Origin: Cytophagales bacterium
GTDB taxonomy: Bacteria; Bacteroidota; Bacteroidia; Cytophagales; Microscillaceae
Reading direction: 5' to 3'
Length of the DNA stretch: 40,868 bases
NCBI GenBank assembly: GCA_013297825.1
Contig: JAAFIN010000012.1
Location: forward strand, 1 to 40,868
Within the stretch, counting starts at the first letter, position 1; each line of letters starts with the position of its first letter. Below are positions 6,508-15,755 of this stretch, piece by piece. A program made the translations under genes and the position numbers. The notes beneath the pieces are model-generated. The model saw only the letters and a list, made by a program, of their open reading frames with translations, searched no databases and had not been told where the DNA came from.

Positions 6508-9243
6508 TTACTCGCACACAATCCTCAAATATTCTTCTTCTTTCAGTACATTTGACCAAATTTCTTTACCATTTTGGGCAAAATAAACGACTTGATAACG
6601 TTTTTTGTCTTTTGATTTGTGTTCTGCAAAAAAAACAGGGTGTTCCAAAGTACCAATGTTATTGATATGTTCGTAATCAGGCGGAATGATATTACCATTT
6701 TTTGCACTATAAACGCCAAAAAAACCATTCATTTCTATCTGCACAAATACATCATCAGCAGTGCGTGCCAAAAATTTTACTTTTTCAAAATCCATTTTAG
6801 GCAATTTTGTTTGTGATTTTTTATTAAAATGCACAAAATTCCATTTTCCTTTTTTGTCCAATGCAAGTGCAATACTATCTTTCCACGCAATAATTTCGGT
6901 ATATTCCAATGGAATTAAATTTGCCCCTTTGCTATCAACCACACCAAATAAATTGTTGCGTTTTGCAACAAACCAAAGAGGGCGTTTTTTTGGGGTAAAA
7001 TATTGCAAAGGTTCATCAAAATTAGGTTCAATCAAACACAAACCTTTTGCCCAAAGTCCAAATTTTCTTTGGTTGGTTAAAATATATTCGCCTTCATTCG
7101 CCTTTGTGATGCCATCATATTTGGGCATTAGTAAAAATTTACCCAAAGAATCAGCCAAACCAAATTTTCCATTTTGTTGGATTACAACCTCTTTTGGGCT
7201 TACAATATAGTAATTTTGGGCAGTTGGCGGTAATATTTTATTGCCTTCTGGCGAAAAAAGTCCTTTTTTATTGGTCGCATCTTGATACGAAATATACGAT
7301 TGCAAAGCAGTATAATCGCCTTTTTCTGCTTTCAGATTACGCAATGCAGTAACTTCTACCACTTTTTGCGGAAATTGAATATAAGATTTTTTAGCTTTTT
7401 GGTACATCAAATTTTCGCCTATTGCGTACAAGGTATCAAGATTTATTTCGTGATGAATTTTTGCCATTTTATCCAAAATCCCCCATTTATTGCCCATTTT
7501 TACACCCAAAAAATGCGGTGTAATGATAATGTTTTGATATTGTTGTTCATTCAAGGGCTTGATTTCGTGGAGATTATTATTTTTAATAAATTGGTAAATT
7601 ATCCAATTTTTATTTTTTTCTATGGAAAAAATGTTTTCTGATATTTGTAAAATATTATCAAAATCCGAAAAAATAATATTTCCTTCTTTGTCTAATAGTT
7701 TTACTTTATTTTCTTGAACTATTTTTATCCATTTGGTTTCATTGTCTATTTTTTCCCATTGGTTATAAACAGGTAAATTTTGCATTTTTTCCTCAAAATA
7801 ATGCCCAAGTGCATTATTTGCCAATATTTGACTTTCGCTATTGCTCGCCAAACTCACAAAATATTTGCCTACTGCTTCTATTTCTGTAAATTTTGGTTCA
7901 ACAATCACCATTCCGTTATAGGTTGCAATTCCCCACCTGCGATTTTTGCGAATTTTCAAAAATTTATCATTCAAAACCTCAATCAAGTCATATTTTATAG
8001 GCAAAATTTCTTTGCCTGATGTGTGATAAATGCCTTGTTCTGCATTTTTGGAAACACGCACAAGCCCTGTAACAAAAAAATCAATTTGGTCAAATTGTGG
8101 TGTAAGGATTGCCTTTCCAAAAGCATCTTGCAAACCCACTCGGTTATTTTTTTGGGTAATCAAATAAGGTAAAAATTGAGCATTACAAAGGTGTTTTTTG
8201 GGAATTTCTTCCAAAGATGGCGAAATGGTAGTTTTGCCATTTTCATTTACATAACCAAATAATTCACTGTCTAAAAATGGAATATATGCTATTTTATAAT
8301 TTTTTTCAAATTTTTCAAAATATTCTTTTTCAGGAAAATTAGGAAATTCATTAAAAAGTTGTTTCCAAGTATTTTTTTCGTGAGCGTGTGCAACCAACCA
8401 ACTATACGCAAGCGAAGTAATAAGTGCTTGTGGATATTTTTTCACAAAATTTTTATAAAAATCTTCGTTATTTTGCCAACTATCTGCCCAATAAAGCTGT
8501 TCTATGGCGTTATTTCTATAAGCATTTTTTGGATTTTGGTTCAAAAAACGCAAAATTTTTGATTTTGTATTGCTTTGCGTATCACGCACCCACACGAGGC
8601 TATCGCTTACTCGGTTTGCTTCTTTGTATTGTGGAGCGTTAGGATATTTTTGCATAAATTCCTGATAAATTTCCAGCGAATTTTGTTGGCGTGCATCTTT
8701 CCAAGAGATTTGATAAAATCGTGTTTGGGCTTCTTGTACTTGTGGAGCTTTTGGAAAATGCGTCAAAAAAGTTTGGTAAGCGGTGAGTGTATTGCTTTTT
8801 TCAGCCAAATCAAAGCCTTTTTTTTCAATATTTTCTTTGAGTTTTTTGGCAGTTTCAAGCGTAATTTTTTCGCTTACCCATTCTTTGAGAATTTTGGGTT
8901 GAGCTTTTGGGTAGGAATTTATGGATTTTTGCACAAAAAAATACGCAGAATCCATATTATACGCAGGATTTTTTTCTGCAAAATAATATTCTGCAAGTAC
9001 GTGAAAAGTACCAGCATTATAAAGTGTATCTTTTTCTAATTGTTTATCAATCTGTGTTTTTGCTTTCGCAAACTCGCCTTTTTGTATTTGTTTGAATGCA
9101 CTTGTAATGCGGTCAGCAAGTAGGGAATGATGAAAAAACAGAGAAAAAAAAAGGTTAAAAAATAGAAAACTAAAAAAAGAAATTTTTTGAATTTTTTTAT
9201 AAAAGGATTTAAGTGGTTTGGAATTTGTCATTGTTGGTGGCAT
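6508..9243 (-). CDS. WG-repeat protein with N-terminal TPR-like region, exported
   Basis: The 911-residue protein has an N-terminal hydrophobic segment (FFSFLFFNLFFSLFFHHSLL, about residues 23-42) that looks like a signal sequence. Tandem helical repeats follow at about 45-300 (patterns like YQTFLTHFPKAPQVQEA and YQEFMQKYPNAPQYKEA), resembling TPR. After that come WG (KWG) repeats to the end, for example GKWGILDKMAKI, GKFGLADSLGKF, NLFGVVDSKG and GFFGVYSAKNG. WG repeats are common in Bacteroidota surface proteins of unknown function, probably in binding. An ATG four codons downstream is an alternative start. A -7-like TATTTTTG lies 32 nt upstream. Confidence 0.85.
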   Translation of the reverse strand: MPPTMTNSKPLKSFYKKIQKISFFSFLFFNLFFSLFFHHSLLADRITSAFKQIQKGEFAKAKTQIDKQLEKDTLYNAGTFHVLAEYYFAEKNPAYNMDSAYFFVQKSINSYPKAQPKILKEWVSEKITLETAKKLKENIEKKGFDLAEKSNTLTAYQTFLTHFPKAPQVQEAQTRFYQISWKDARQQNSLEIYQEFMQKYPNAPQYKEANRVSDSLVWVRDTQSNTKSKILRFLNQNPKNAYRNNAIEQLYWADSWQNNEDFYKNFVKKYPQALITSLAYSWLVAHAHEKNTWKQLFNEFPNFPEKEYFEKFEKNYKIAYIPFLDSELFGYVNENGKTTISPSLEEIPKKHLCNAQFLPYLITQKNNRVGLQDAFGKAILTPQFDQIDFFVTGLVRVSKNAEQGIYHTSGKEILPIKYDLIEVLNDKFLKIRKNRRWGIATYNGMVIVEPKFTEIEAVGKYFVSLASNSESQILANNALGHYFEEKMQNLPVYNQWEKIDNETKWIKIVQENKVKLLDKEGNIIFSDFDNILQISENIFSIEKNKNWIIYQFIKNNNLHEIKPLNEQQYQNIIITPHFLGVKMGNKWGILDKMAKIHHEINLDTLYAIGENLMYQKAKKSYIQFPQKVVEVTALRNLKAEKGDYTALQSYISYQDATNKKGLFSPEGNKILPPTAQNYYIVSPKEVVIQQNGKFGLADSLGKFLLMPKYDGITKANEGEYILTNQRKFGLWAKGLCLIEPNFDEPLQYFTPKKRPLWFVAKRNNLFGVVDSKGANLIPLEYTEIIAWKDSIALALDKKGKWNFVHFNKKSQTKLPKMDFEKVKFLARTADDVFVQIEMNGFFGVYSAKNGNIIPPDYEHINNIGTLEHPVFFAEHKSKDKKRYQVVYFAQNGKEIWSNVLKEEEYLRIVCE

Positions 9244-9274
9244 TTTTTGAAGGCAAGTTTTTTATATTAAACCA

Positions 9275-9282
9275 CAAAAATA
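9275..9282 (-). promoter_or_regulatory. -7-like element upstream of the WG-repeat gene
   Basis: TATTTTTG on the minus strand fits TAnnTTTG and lies 32 nt before the start codon, in the 112-bp gap after the defence-like operon. No spaced -33 TTTG was found. Confidence 0.35.
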
Positions 9283-9355
9283 CAAGCCAAAAAATGTAAA
9301 TTGTAAAAAAAATGATTTTTTTTTGAAAAAATAAAAAAAATGCCTAAAAAATCAA

Positions 9356-10411
9356 TTAAGCTAAGGTAATTTGATGTTTTTTGTGTACTTCTTCTTTTGT
9401 TGAAAAAGATGTTACTTCACCACTAAAAGAATATTCGCCCAGCCAAGTTGCATTATATGAAAATACTTCAAATCCTCCTGATTCAAAATCCGCAGATAGA
9501 TATATTTTGTGGTTGCTTTCACCTGCTGAATAAATTTCTCGTATTTTTCCACTTTTTTGTGCGTTCAATTTTGATATATCTTTTTCAAAAGTATAGCCAT
9601 TTATTGTTGCAACTATTTTTGCCATTTTGCTTATAATGCTTATTTTTTCAGGTGCATTTTTTTTGATTTTTTCCCTGAAATCTTGCCAATTATCAACCGT
9701 AAAAAGGTCGCTTAATGCACGAAAAGGTAATAAATTATTTGGAAAATCCTTGTTTGGTTGCCACTTTTCCCAATCAAAATCTTTGTATTTTGAATTATTA
9801 TAAAATTCTGTTTTTATTTTTTTCCAAATTTCTTTATCTTCAATACACTTATACCAATCAATATTTATTTTTTTCCAAATTTCCCAATCTTTAAATCGTA
9901 TAAAAGGAATTTCACCATAAAAAATTTCATTAAGATAAGTTTTTTTGAAAAAATATAAATGTAAAAAGTCATAATCATTTGACATACTCAACAAAGCAAA
10001 ATTAGTTGTTTTGTTGTATAAAAAATATCGTTCTATAACTTCTGCAAGTGTGTTATCAGTTTGTTTAGTTAATTTTTCGGAAGGAAAATCAACTTGATAA
10101 TATGAAATATTACCATCATTTATTTTGTTTTCTGTCCAGTCAATCAAATGTTGCATTTTATTTTTTATATTTCTTATGATTGATTTGTCTTCTATACATT
10201 CCTCTACATATTGAACAACAAAATTATTTTTGAGTAATTCAATTATGTTTGAGTTTGATGTAAAAAATTTGATTTCATTTTCATATTTTTTTACAACTTT
10301 TGTTAAAAAAATATGAAAGTCATTCAAGGTTTTTTCAGTGTCATTTTCTAACTCTTTTGAAAAAGAAATATCATCAAAAAAGATATTAAATTCTTTGTTG
10401 TTTTTGTCCAT
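9356..10411 (-). CDS. Unknown protein, third gene of the DUF262/AAA operon
   Basis: This 351-residue protein is not recognised. The N-terminal half is helical and charged. The middle is Trp-rich, with a repeated WKKI pattern (DWEIWKKI, KEIWKKI, DWEKW). The last 60 residues are predicted beta-rich and contain YLSADFESGGFEVF (304-317) and LGEYSFSG (324-331). That C-terminus is faintly like the catalytic region of colicin E3-type RNases: Asp308 and Glu315 fall where the Asp and Glu of the colicin motif would be, but the His between them is absent. It starts 9 bp after the ATPase stop, so it is almost surely translated from the same transcript and should work with the two proteins upstream. No homology search was possible. 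Confidence 0.8.
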   Translation of the reverse strand: MDKNNKEFNIFFDDISFSKELENDTEKTLNDFHIFLTKVVKKYENEIKFFTSNSNIIELLKNNFVVQYVEECIEDKSIIRNIKNKMQHLIDWTENKINDGNISYYQVDFPSEKLTKQTDNTLAEVIERYFLYNKTTNFALLSMSNDYDFLHLYFFKKTYLNEIFYGEIPFIRFKDWEIWKKINIDWYKCIEDKEIWKKIKTEFYNNSKYKDFDWEKWQPNKDFPNNLLPFRALSDLFTVDNWQDFREKIKKNAPEKISIISKMAKIVATINGYTFEKDISKLNAQKSGKIREIYSAGESNHKIYLSADFESGGFEVFSYNATWLGEYSFSGEVTSFSTKEEVHKKHQITLA

Positions 10412-10420
10412 TTATATTTT

Positions 10421-11716
10421 TTATTTTACGCCTAAAATAATATCTAAATCATTCTCAGTTTGGTCAAAAAAACCTTCAATCCAATTCGTTATTTTTCCTT
10501 TTGGGCTTATTGGAATTTGGGTAAAATATTTTTCTTGTGAATTTTCATCTTCTGTTTTTGGGTCGTGAAAATAAAAAACATTTGCTTGTGTGTTTTCTAA
10601 AATGTTGTCAATAATAGCAATTCGCAAACCATTTAAAATATGCTCGCTGTGTGTTTCCACAAAAACCTGTACGCCACAACTTGCGACTTTTGCCAAAAAT
10701 TTTGTCAAACTATTTTGTGCTTTTGGGTGAAGGTGTGCCTCTGGGTTTTCTATTATCAATATTTCGCCTTTTTTGGCTATCAAGCCTGACACGATAATGG
10801 GTAACAAATACGAAAATCCAAAACCTACATTGGTTGGTCTGTATTGTGGTGTTCTATCAGAATTTGTATTAAAAAGAAAATAAATAATGTCTTTTTGGGA
10901 GGTATCATCAATATTAAATTTTACATTTCCAAATATTTCTTTGAGCCACTCCTCAGTTTGTTGCAAAAGTGTATTCGCATCTTGTCCCAAATATAATTTT
11001 TCATCTACATTTTGAGCTTTAAATTTTGAAAGTACGCTTGCAGTGTTTTCGCCTTTCGCACCAACAACAGGAAATAAATCTAAATCTTTTTTTACATAAT
11101 ATTTTTGAGAACCTATGCGGTCAGCTGATATATAGTGAACGTATAAGAAACTATTAGCCCCAATATTGTTACCAACATTCCAAAGATTATTATAAATAAT
11201 ATTTTGATTATTATTAACAGCTTCATCTTTTTGAGTAATTAAATTTACAGGTAATAAAAAAGCAAGGAATACATCTTTTATGCCTAATTTTTCCTCAGAT
11301 TCAAAAGCAGGGGTTTTTCCTTCAAATGTTTTATGTTCCGCATCTAAAAAAAAATCTGCATTCTCATTTTTAAATTTTAAATTCTGAATATCAAGCGTTG
11401 TACTTTCCAATTCACTTTTTAAATTATATTCTGCTTTCCCATTTTTAAATTCAAATGCCATTGTGATGTATTCATTTGTAGGTGCATCAATGTTTTTCAC
11501 ATCTTGAAAATCACCCAGATTCACACAACTACCATTCAAATAAATTTTTGGAGCAAGTTGGTTAAAATCAATGCTTTGCTTCATCAACAAAATGGATTGT
11601 AACAAAGATGATTTTCCTTTCCCATTTGTACCTGTAAGCAGGTTAAAATTAGCAAGTGGAAAAGTAGTTTTTTCTCTAAAAACCTTAAAATTTTGGAGTG
11701 TGATATTTTTTAGCAT
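10421..11716 (-). CDS. AAA family ATPase, DUF3696 type
   Basis: The 431-residue SMC/RecF-like ATPase has a Walker A GTNGKGKSS at residues 29-37. The Walker B region IIENPEAHLHP is at about 321-331, and the following ETHSEHILNGLR holds the switch His at 354-365. The C-terminal GFFDQTENDLDIIL (from about 415) is typical of DUF3696 proteins. Such ATPases often act as sensors or motors in anti-phage systems next to nucleases. It is the middle gene of a three-gene operon: 20 bp after the DUF262 gene and 9 bp before the unknown gene. No Toprim domain is present, so it is not a full-length OLD nuclease. Confidence 0.92.
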   Translation of the reverse strand: MLKNITLQNFKVFREKTTFPLANFNLLTGTNGKGKSSLLQSILLMKQSIDFNQLAPKIYLNGSCVNLGDFQDVKNIDAPTNEYITMAFEFKNGKAEYNLKSELESTTLDIQNLKFKNENADFFLDAEHKTFEGKTPAFESEEKLGIKDVFLAFLLPVNLITQKDEAVNNNQNIIYNNLWNVGNNIGANSFLYVHYISADRIGSQKYYVKKDLDLFPVVGAKGENTASVLSKFKAQNVDEKLYLGQDANTLLQQTEEWLKEIFGNVKFNIDDTSQKDIIYFLFNTNSDRTPQYRPTNVGFGFSYLLPIIVSGLIAKKGEILIIENPEAHLHPKAQNSLTKFLAKVASCGVQVFVETHSEHILNGLRIAIIDNILENTQANVFYFHDPKTEDENSQEKYFTQIPISPKGKITNWIEGFFDQTENDLDIILGVK

Positions 11717-11736
11717 TGTGATTTTTGTGTAATTTT

Positions 11737-12903
11737 TTATATTTTTCCTAATATTTCTTCTGCAAGCGTAAAACGGTCAATTACATTGCGTTTGGAAGCT
11801 GTGGAGGTTTTTGTAGCATTGCGATAGATTTCATTTTTGAGTAAAATATTCATATTTTCAATGATTTTTTCTTTGTTTGTTTTCAAAAAATCATCTGAAT
11901 ATTTAGAGAAAAAATAAGCAATAGATTCCATCAGGGAGGTATTGATAAAACCACGATTAAGTTTGTTGTCTTTGTCCAAAATAGGAAACCTAAAATTTTC
12001 TTTTCCAAAAAACTCAAGCGTTAAATCCATTACTCTTACAAAATCCTCTTTGAGTGCCAAAAGTTCTTCTGGTTGCATTTGGTTTATTTTTCGCATTGTA
12101 TTTCCTAAAAAATCGTCCAAATCACCTTTATAATCTTTTTCATAATCAAAAATTTTAAACGAAAGATAACGCAATACAATTTCCCTGTCTTTCATTCTTT
12201 TATCAGAAACACCATTGTCTATAGCTTTTTTAAAAACTTCCATTTCAGAAAGTTCTTTGAGTAATTTGGTGGAATTACCTAAAAAAATACAATTCCTTAC
12301 CTCTTGTTGATTAAGTGGAGTGCCTCCTGTATTTATTCTATCAAATAATTCATAAATTACTTGCGTAGAAACTGAAGGTTTTAATACATAAAGCATCAAA
12401 TTTTTATCTTCTATTTTTGCCCTTATCGCACTTGGTAATTCTGAAAATTTTTTATTATTATAATCTGGTAATTGCTTTAAATCTTTTAATGGAAATTCAT
12501 TATTAACAAATTCGTGTAATGCAGTAGTACGTTGCAACCCATCAATAATAGTATAATCTCCATTTCTTTGTTGGTTGACATAAAAAGGAGGAAGCGGAAA
12601 CCCTAAAATAATAGATTCAATAAAACGTACTTTTTGATGAAGTTTCCAAACCAAATTGCGTTGATAATCAGGGTCAATTACAAGCCTTTTTTGGTCATAA
12701 AAACGCATATATTGATAAATAGAAAATTTATCTTCTCTTATATCCACATCAGCAATTTCAGGGTTATAAGGGAATTTTTTAGGTTGGTCAGAACCTGAAT
12801 CTTCTTCTGTATTATCACTATCATTGACAATTATTTTTTCACTTTTAATTTTGTCTTTATCTTCTGTGGTATTATTTTCAAATAATTCTGGATTATTCAT
12901 CAT
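11737..12903 (-). CDS. DUF262 (GmrSD N-domain-like) protein
   Basis: The 388-residue protein opens with an acidic, low-complexity N-terminus (about 1-55). A DUF262 domain follows, with PDYQRNLVW at 78-86, the hallmark IIDGLQRTTAL at 119-129, and RINTGGTPLNQQEVRN. DUF262 is a ParB/Srx-like nucleotide-binding fold, best known as the N-terminal part of the type IV restriction enzyme GmrSD. There is no HNH (DUF1524) domain in the C-terminal part, so catalysis here may be limited to NTP hydrolysis. It is the first gene of the operon. Two consecutive ATGs (12903 and 12900) are possible starts. A promoter-like pair lies just upstream. Confidence 0.9.
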   Translation of the reverse strand: MMNNPELFENNTTEDKDKIKSEKIIVNDSDNTEEDSGSDQPKKFPYNPEIADVDIREDKFSIYQYMRFYDQKRLVIDPDYQRNLVWKLHQKVRFIESIILGFPLPPFYVNQQRNGDYTIIDGLQRTTALHEFVNNEFPLKDLKQLPDYNNKKFSELPSAIRAKIEDKNLMLYVLKPSVSTQVIYELFDRINTGGTPLNQQEVRNCIFLGNSTKLLKELSEMEVFKKAIDNGVSDKRMKDREIVLRYLSFKIFDYEKDYKGDLDDFLGNTMRKINQMQPEELLALKEDFVRVMDLTLEFFGKENFRFPILDKDNKLNRGFINTSLMESIAYFFSKYSDDFLKTNKEKIIENMNILLKNEIYRNATKTSTASKRNVIDRFTLAEEILGKI

Positions 12904-12920
12904 ATATTTATTTTTTATTG

Positions 12921-12947
12921 CAAAAATATTGATAATTTTTTTACAAA
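12921..12947 (-). promoter_or_regulatory. Weak promoter candidate for the DUF262 operon
   Basis: TATTTTTG (12928-12921, minus strand) lies 18 nt before the start codon, with a TTTG at 12947-12944. The 15-nt spacing is shorter than the usual 19-21, so this is tentative. Confidence 0.3.
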
Positions 12948-13136
12948 AAAATTAAAAACTTTTCATTTTTCAATAACTGAACTAATTATTTCTCAAAAAA
13001 CAGACTAAAAACATAGTTTTTACTAATAAAAATACCAGTTTTTATGTTATTTTTGTGGTTATAAAACATTTTTTTCATATCACCTTTAAAATCATACACT
13101 TTTTAAAAATTAGTACCAAAAAGCAGAAATTTAACC

Positions 13137-13182
13137 GCTTTGCGAAAAGCCCTCCCCAGAAGAGAAGGTTTGAGTGGGGTTT
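13137..13182. repeat. Degenerate half-copy of the GC-rich inverted repeat
   Basis: TTGCGAAAAGCCCTCCCCAG then GAGTGGGGTTT matches the right half of the element at 39764-39865. It is bracketed by an 11-bp inverted repeat, CATACACTTTT (13093-13103) and its complement (13188-13198). The rest of the 12904-13195 gap is AT-rich, with a -7-like TATTTTTG at 13048-13055 on the plus strand. Confidence 0.6.
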
Positions 13183-13234
13183 CTGAGAAAAGTGTATGGT
13201 TTCAAACATATTCCCCAAAACATTCCTAATTCTT

Positions 13235-14752
13235 ATGAAATTCCTTTTTTTATTTTTAATTTTTGCATTTTCTAAAATTTTATTTTTTCAAAATGAAGTT
13301 TTTGCCCAAAAACAATCAAATATTTGGTATTTTGGTGAAAAAGCAGGTTTTGATTTTAATACCAAAACACCGCTTTTAGATGGGCAACTTAGTACCGAAG
13401 AAGGTTGTGTTGTGATTGCAGACAAAAAAGGCAAATTACTTTTTTATACTGATGGCACAAAAGCCTATAATCGCAATCACCAACTTATGGTTGATGATTT
13501 GAAAGGTCATAAATCTTCTACACAGTCAGGAATTGTAGTTCCTTTTCCAAAAAAAGAAAATTTGTTTTTTTTGTTTACAGTTGGCATAATTGAGGCAGAA
13601 AGTCCAGGCGAATTTTGTTATTCTTTGGTGGATATGAATCTTGATAATACATTAGGAAATATTATTCCTGATAAAAAAAATATTATTTTGGCTAAAAATG
13701 TAACTGAAAAATTAACTTCTGTAAAACACCGCAACCAAAAAGATACTTGGGTAATCGTGCATAGTTGGGAAAGTGATGAATTTAAGGCGTTTTTGGTTAC
13801 AGAAATGGGTATTTCACCTAATCCAATTATTAGCAAAGTAGGCAAAATACACAAAGGAACACCTACAAATGCACAAGGTTATATGAAATTAAGCCCTGAC
13901 GGAACAAATCTTGCGTTGGCTTTGGAGGAAGAACACCAAGTTGAAATATTTGATTTTGATAGTGCAACGGGCAAAGTAAGCAATCATATCAACGTCCAAT
14001 TAGATAACAACGAATTTCCATACGGGATAGAATTTTCGCCTAATGGTTCGCTTTTGTATGTAACAGGTGCAGGCACAGGAAGCGTTTTTCAGATAAATTT
14101 GCAAGAAAATTCAATGGAAAAAATCAAAAAATCAGTTAAAAAAGTAGGACAAACCGAAGACAAAGGTTGGATTGGTGCGTTACAACTTGCGAGTGATGGC
14201 AAGATTTATTTTCCTATTTACCAAAAATCTTTTTTGGGTGTTATCAATAATCCAAATGGTTTAGCGGAAAAATGTGGACATAAAAATAATGCAATTTCAC
14301 TTGGTGGAAAATTGGCACGTTTGGGTTTGCCTACATTTATTCAAAGTGATTTGGAGCAAAAAATCACTAATGAAGTTGTTTATTTTAATGAAAAAAACAT
14401 TGAATTTGATAAATATTTAATCCTAAAAAATGTAAATTTTGCATTTTCAAAAGCAGATTTATTACCTGTTTCTTTTGCAGAATTGAACAAAGCTCTTGAT
14501 ATTTTGAAGAAAAATCCAACCTACAAAATTAACCTTGCAGGTCATACAGATAATATTGGCAACAAAACTAATAATCTTATTTTGTCTGAAAATAGGGCAA
14601 ATTCTGTAAGTGATTATTTCCAAAAAAATGGCATTGCCAAAGAACGCATTTCTACACAAGGTTTTGGTAGTGGAAATCCATTGGTAAATAATGACACCGA
14701 TGCAAATCGTTTGCTTAATCGCAGGGTGGAGATGATGGTAATTAGGAATTAG
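13235..14752 (+). CDS. Beta-propeller/OmpA fusion protein, outer-membrane or periplasmic
   Basis: The product has 505 residues from the ATG at 13235, which gives a clean signal peptide (MKFLFLFLIFAF ... VFAQ). The upstream in-frame ATG at 13196 lies inside an inverted repeat and adds a poor N-terminus, so it is not preferred. The N-terminal ~360 residues form a beta-propeller-like domain (NIWYFGEKAGFDF, EEGCVVIADKKGKLLFYTDG, STQSGIVVPFP) common in Bacteroidota cell-envelope proteins. The last ~110 residues are an OmpA domain, with VNFAFSKADLL, INLAGHTDNIG, LSENRANSVSDYF and NRRVEMMV, that should bind peptidoglycan. The final residues VIRN and the stop come from a tandem ATTAGGA repeat. Confidence 0.88.
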   Translation: MKFLFLFLIFAFSKILFFQNEVFAQKQSNIWYFGEKAGFDFNTKTPLLDGQLSTEEGCVVIADKKGKLLFYTDGTKAYNRNHQLMVDDLKGHKSSTQSGIVVPFPKKENLFFLFTVGIIEAESPGEFCYSLVDMNLDNTLGNIIPDKKNIILAKNVTEKLTSVKHRNQKDTWVIVHSWESDEFKAFLVTEMGISPNPIISKVGKIHKGTPTNAQGYMKLSPDGTNLALALEEEHQVEIFDFDSATGKVSNHINVQLDNNEFPYGIEFSPNGSLLYVTGAGTGSVFQINLQENSMEKIKKSVKKVGQTEDKGWIGALQLASDGKIYFPIYQKSFLGVINNPNGLAEKCGHKNNAISLGGKLARLGLPTFIQSDLEQKITNEVVYFNEKNIEFDKYLILKNVNFAFSKADLLPVSFAELNKALDILKKNPTYKINLAGHTDNIGNKTNNLILSENRANSVSDYFQKNGIAKERISTQGFGSGNPLVNNDTDANRLLNRRVEMMVIRN

Positions 14753-14792
14753 GAATTAGGAATTAGGAATTAGGAATTAGGAATTAGGAATT
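14741..14792. repeat. Tandem ATTAGGA heptamer, seven copies, with inverted partner
   Basis: Seven perfect ATTAGGA units (14741-14789) plus a partial one. The complementary CTAATTCTTAATTCTT-type sequence at 14893-14927 could pair with it, forming a stem between the convergent OmpA-type and methyltransferase genes. The first units encode the last four residues and the TAG stop of the OmpA-type gene. The 14793-14892 spacer is AT-rich with no gene. Confidence 0.9.
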
Positions 14793-14918
14793 GTAGTAAA
14801 AATACTTTAATTATCCAAATTTTATTTTAATTAATTTAAAAATAATTTTATTTATTTATTTTTTAATTATATTTTTATTTCTAATTGTAATTCATTCCTA
14901 ATTTCTAATTCTTAATTC

Positions 14919-15692
14919 TTAATTCTTCCTTGCTACATACAATATTTCAGATGCAGGAAGGGCATATTTAGCAATATTTTCTTTGGGTAATTCTTTTACA
15001 AAAAGATTTTCTTCTACCTCAAAACCTACCGAAGCAATACGCACAGGATAATCCTGTCCATACATTCTTACGTGGTCTTCTTGTCCATAAGCCTTAAAAC
15101 GCTCTTGTGGGCTTATAATCGTGTCATCTTGAAAAGTTTTTTGTAGATTTAAGTCAAAAAATGGCACCTGTAAAATAGCCCAACCATTAGGCGAAAGCAC
15201 ACGATACATTTCGCTTAATGCCTTATAATCATCAGGAATATGCTCCAATACGTGATTGCAAAGCACTACATCAAAACTATTATCTTCAAAAGGCATTTTT
15301 TGAATATCCATTTTTACAGTTGCCAATGGTGATTCCAAATCAGCAGTTGTATAAGTAAGATTTTTTTGTTTTGAAAATGGGGTAATAAAACAGCTTTCAG
15401 GTGCAATATGCAAAACTCTTAAATTTTTTGTGAAAAAATCTGTTTTTTCTTTCAAATAAAGCCAAATCAATCTGTGTCTTTCTAATGTTTGGCAACTTGG
15501 ACACAAAGCATTTTCACGTGCTGACGAGCCACGCCCATAAGGCAGAAATTTTTTGTATTCTTTGTTACAAACAGGACACTGCACGCCTTTTCCTGCATAA
15601 AAAAAGCCTAACACACGCAAAGCAACAGGACTTAACACCTGTAAATATTTGCGTGGTACATAACGAATGACTGTGCTAATGAGTTTTTTCAT
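14919..15692 (-). CDS. SAM-dependent methyltransferase with zinc-ribbon N-terminus
   Basis: The 257-residue protein starts with two CxxC pairs (Cys39/Cys42 in CPVC, Cys64/Cys67 in CPSC), probably a zinc ribbon. A class I methyltransferase core follows, with LRVLHIAPES, TTADLESPLATVKMDIQKMPF, FDVVLCNHVLEHIPD and MYRVLSPNGWAIL. This LEHIPDD arrangement is of the Methyltransf_11 type; the substrate is unknown. It converges with the OmpA-type gene. Its last codons and stop lie in a heptamer-like AATTCTT repeat, so the end VARKN is followed by the repeat. Confidence 0.88.
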   Translation of the reverse strand: MKKLISTVIRYVPRKYLQVLSPVALRVLGFFYAGKGVQCPVCNKEYKKFLPYGRGSSARENALCPSCQTLERHRLIWLYLKEKTDFFTKNLRVLHIAPESCFITPFSKQKNLTYTTADLESPLATVKMDIQKMPFEDNSFDVVLCNHVLEHIPDDYKALSEMYRVLSPNGWAILQVPFFDLNLQKTFQDDTIISPQERFKAYGQEDHVRMYGQDYPVRIASVGFEVEENLFVKELPKENIAKYALPASEILYVARKN

Positions 15693-15755
15693 AAAAAAAT
15701 TTAAAGTTTAAGGTTTAAGACAAAATAGTTTCATTTGAAGAAATCTAATAAAAAT

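Noticed and set aside
13196-13234. Upstream ATG extending the propeller/OmpA protein
   Set aside because: It lies inside an 11-bp inverted repeat next to the GC-rich half-copy. The internal ATG at 13235 gives the proper signal peptide.
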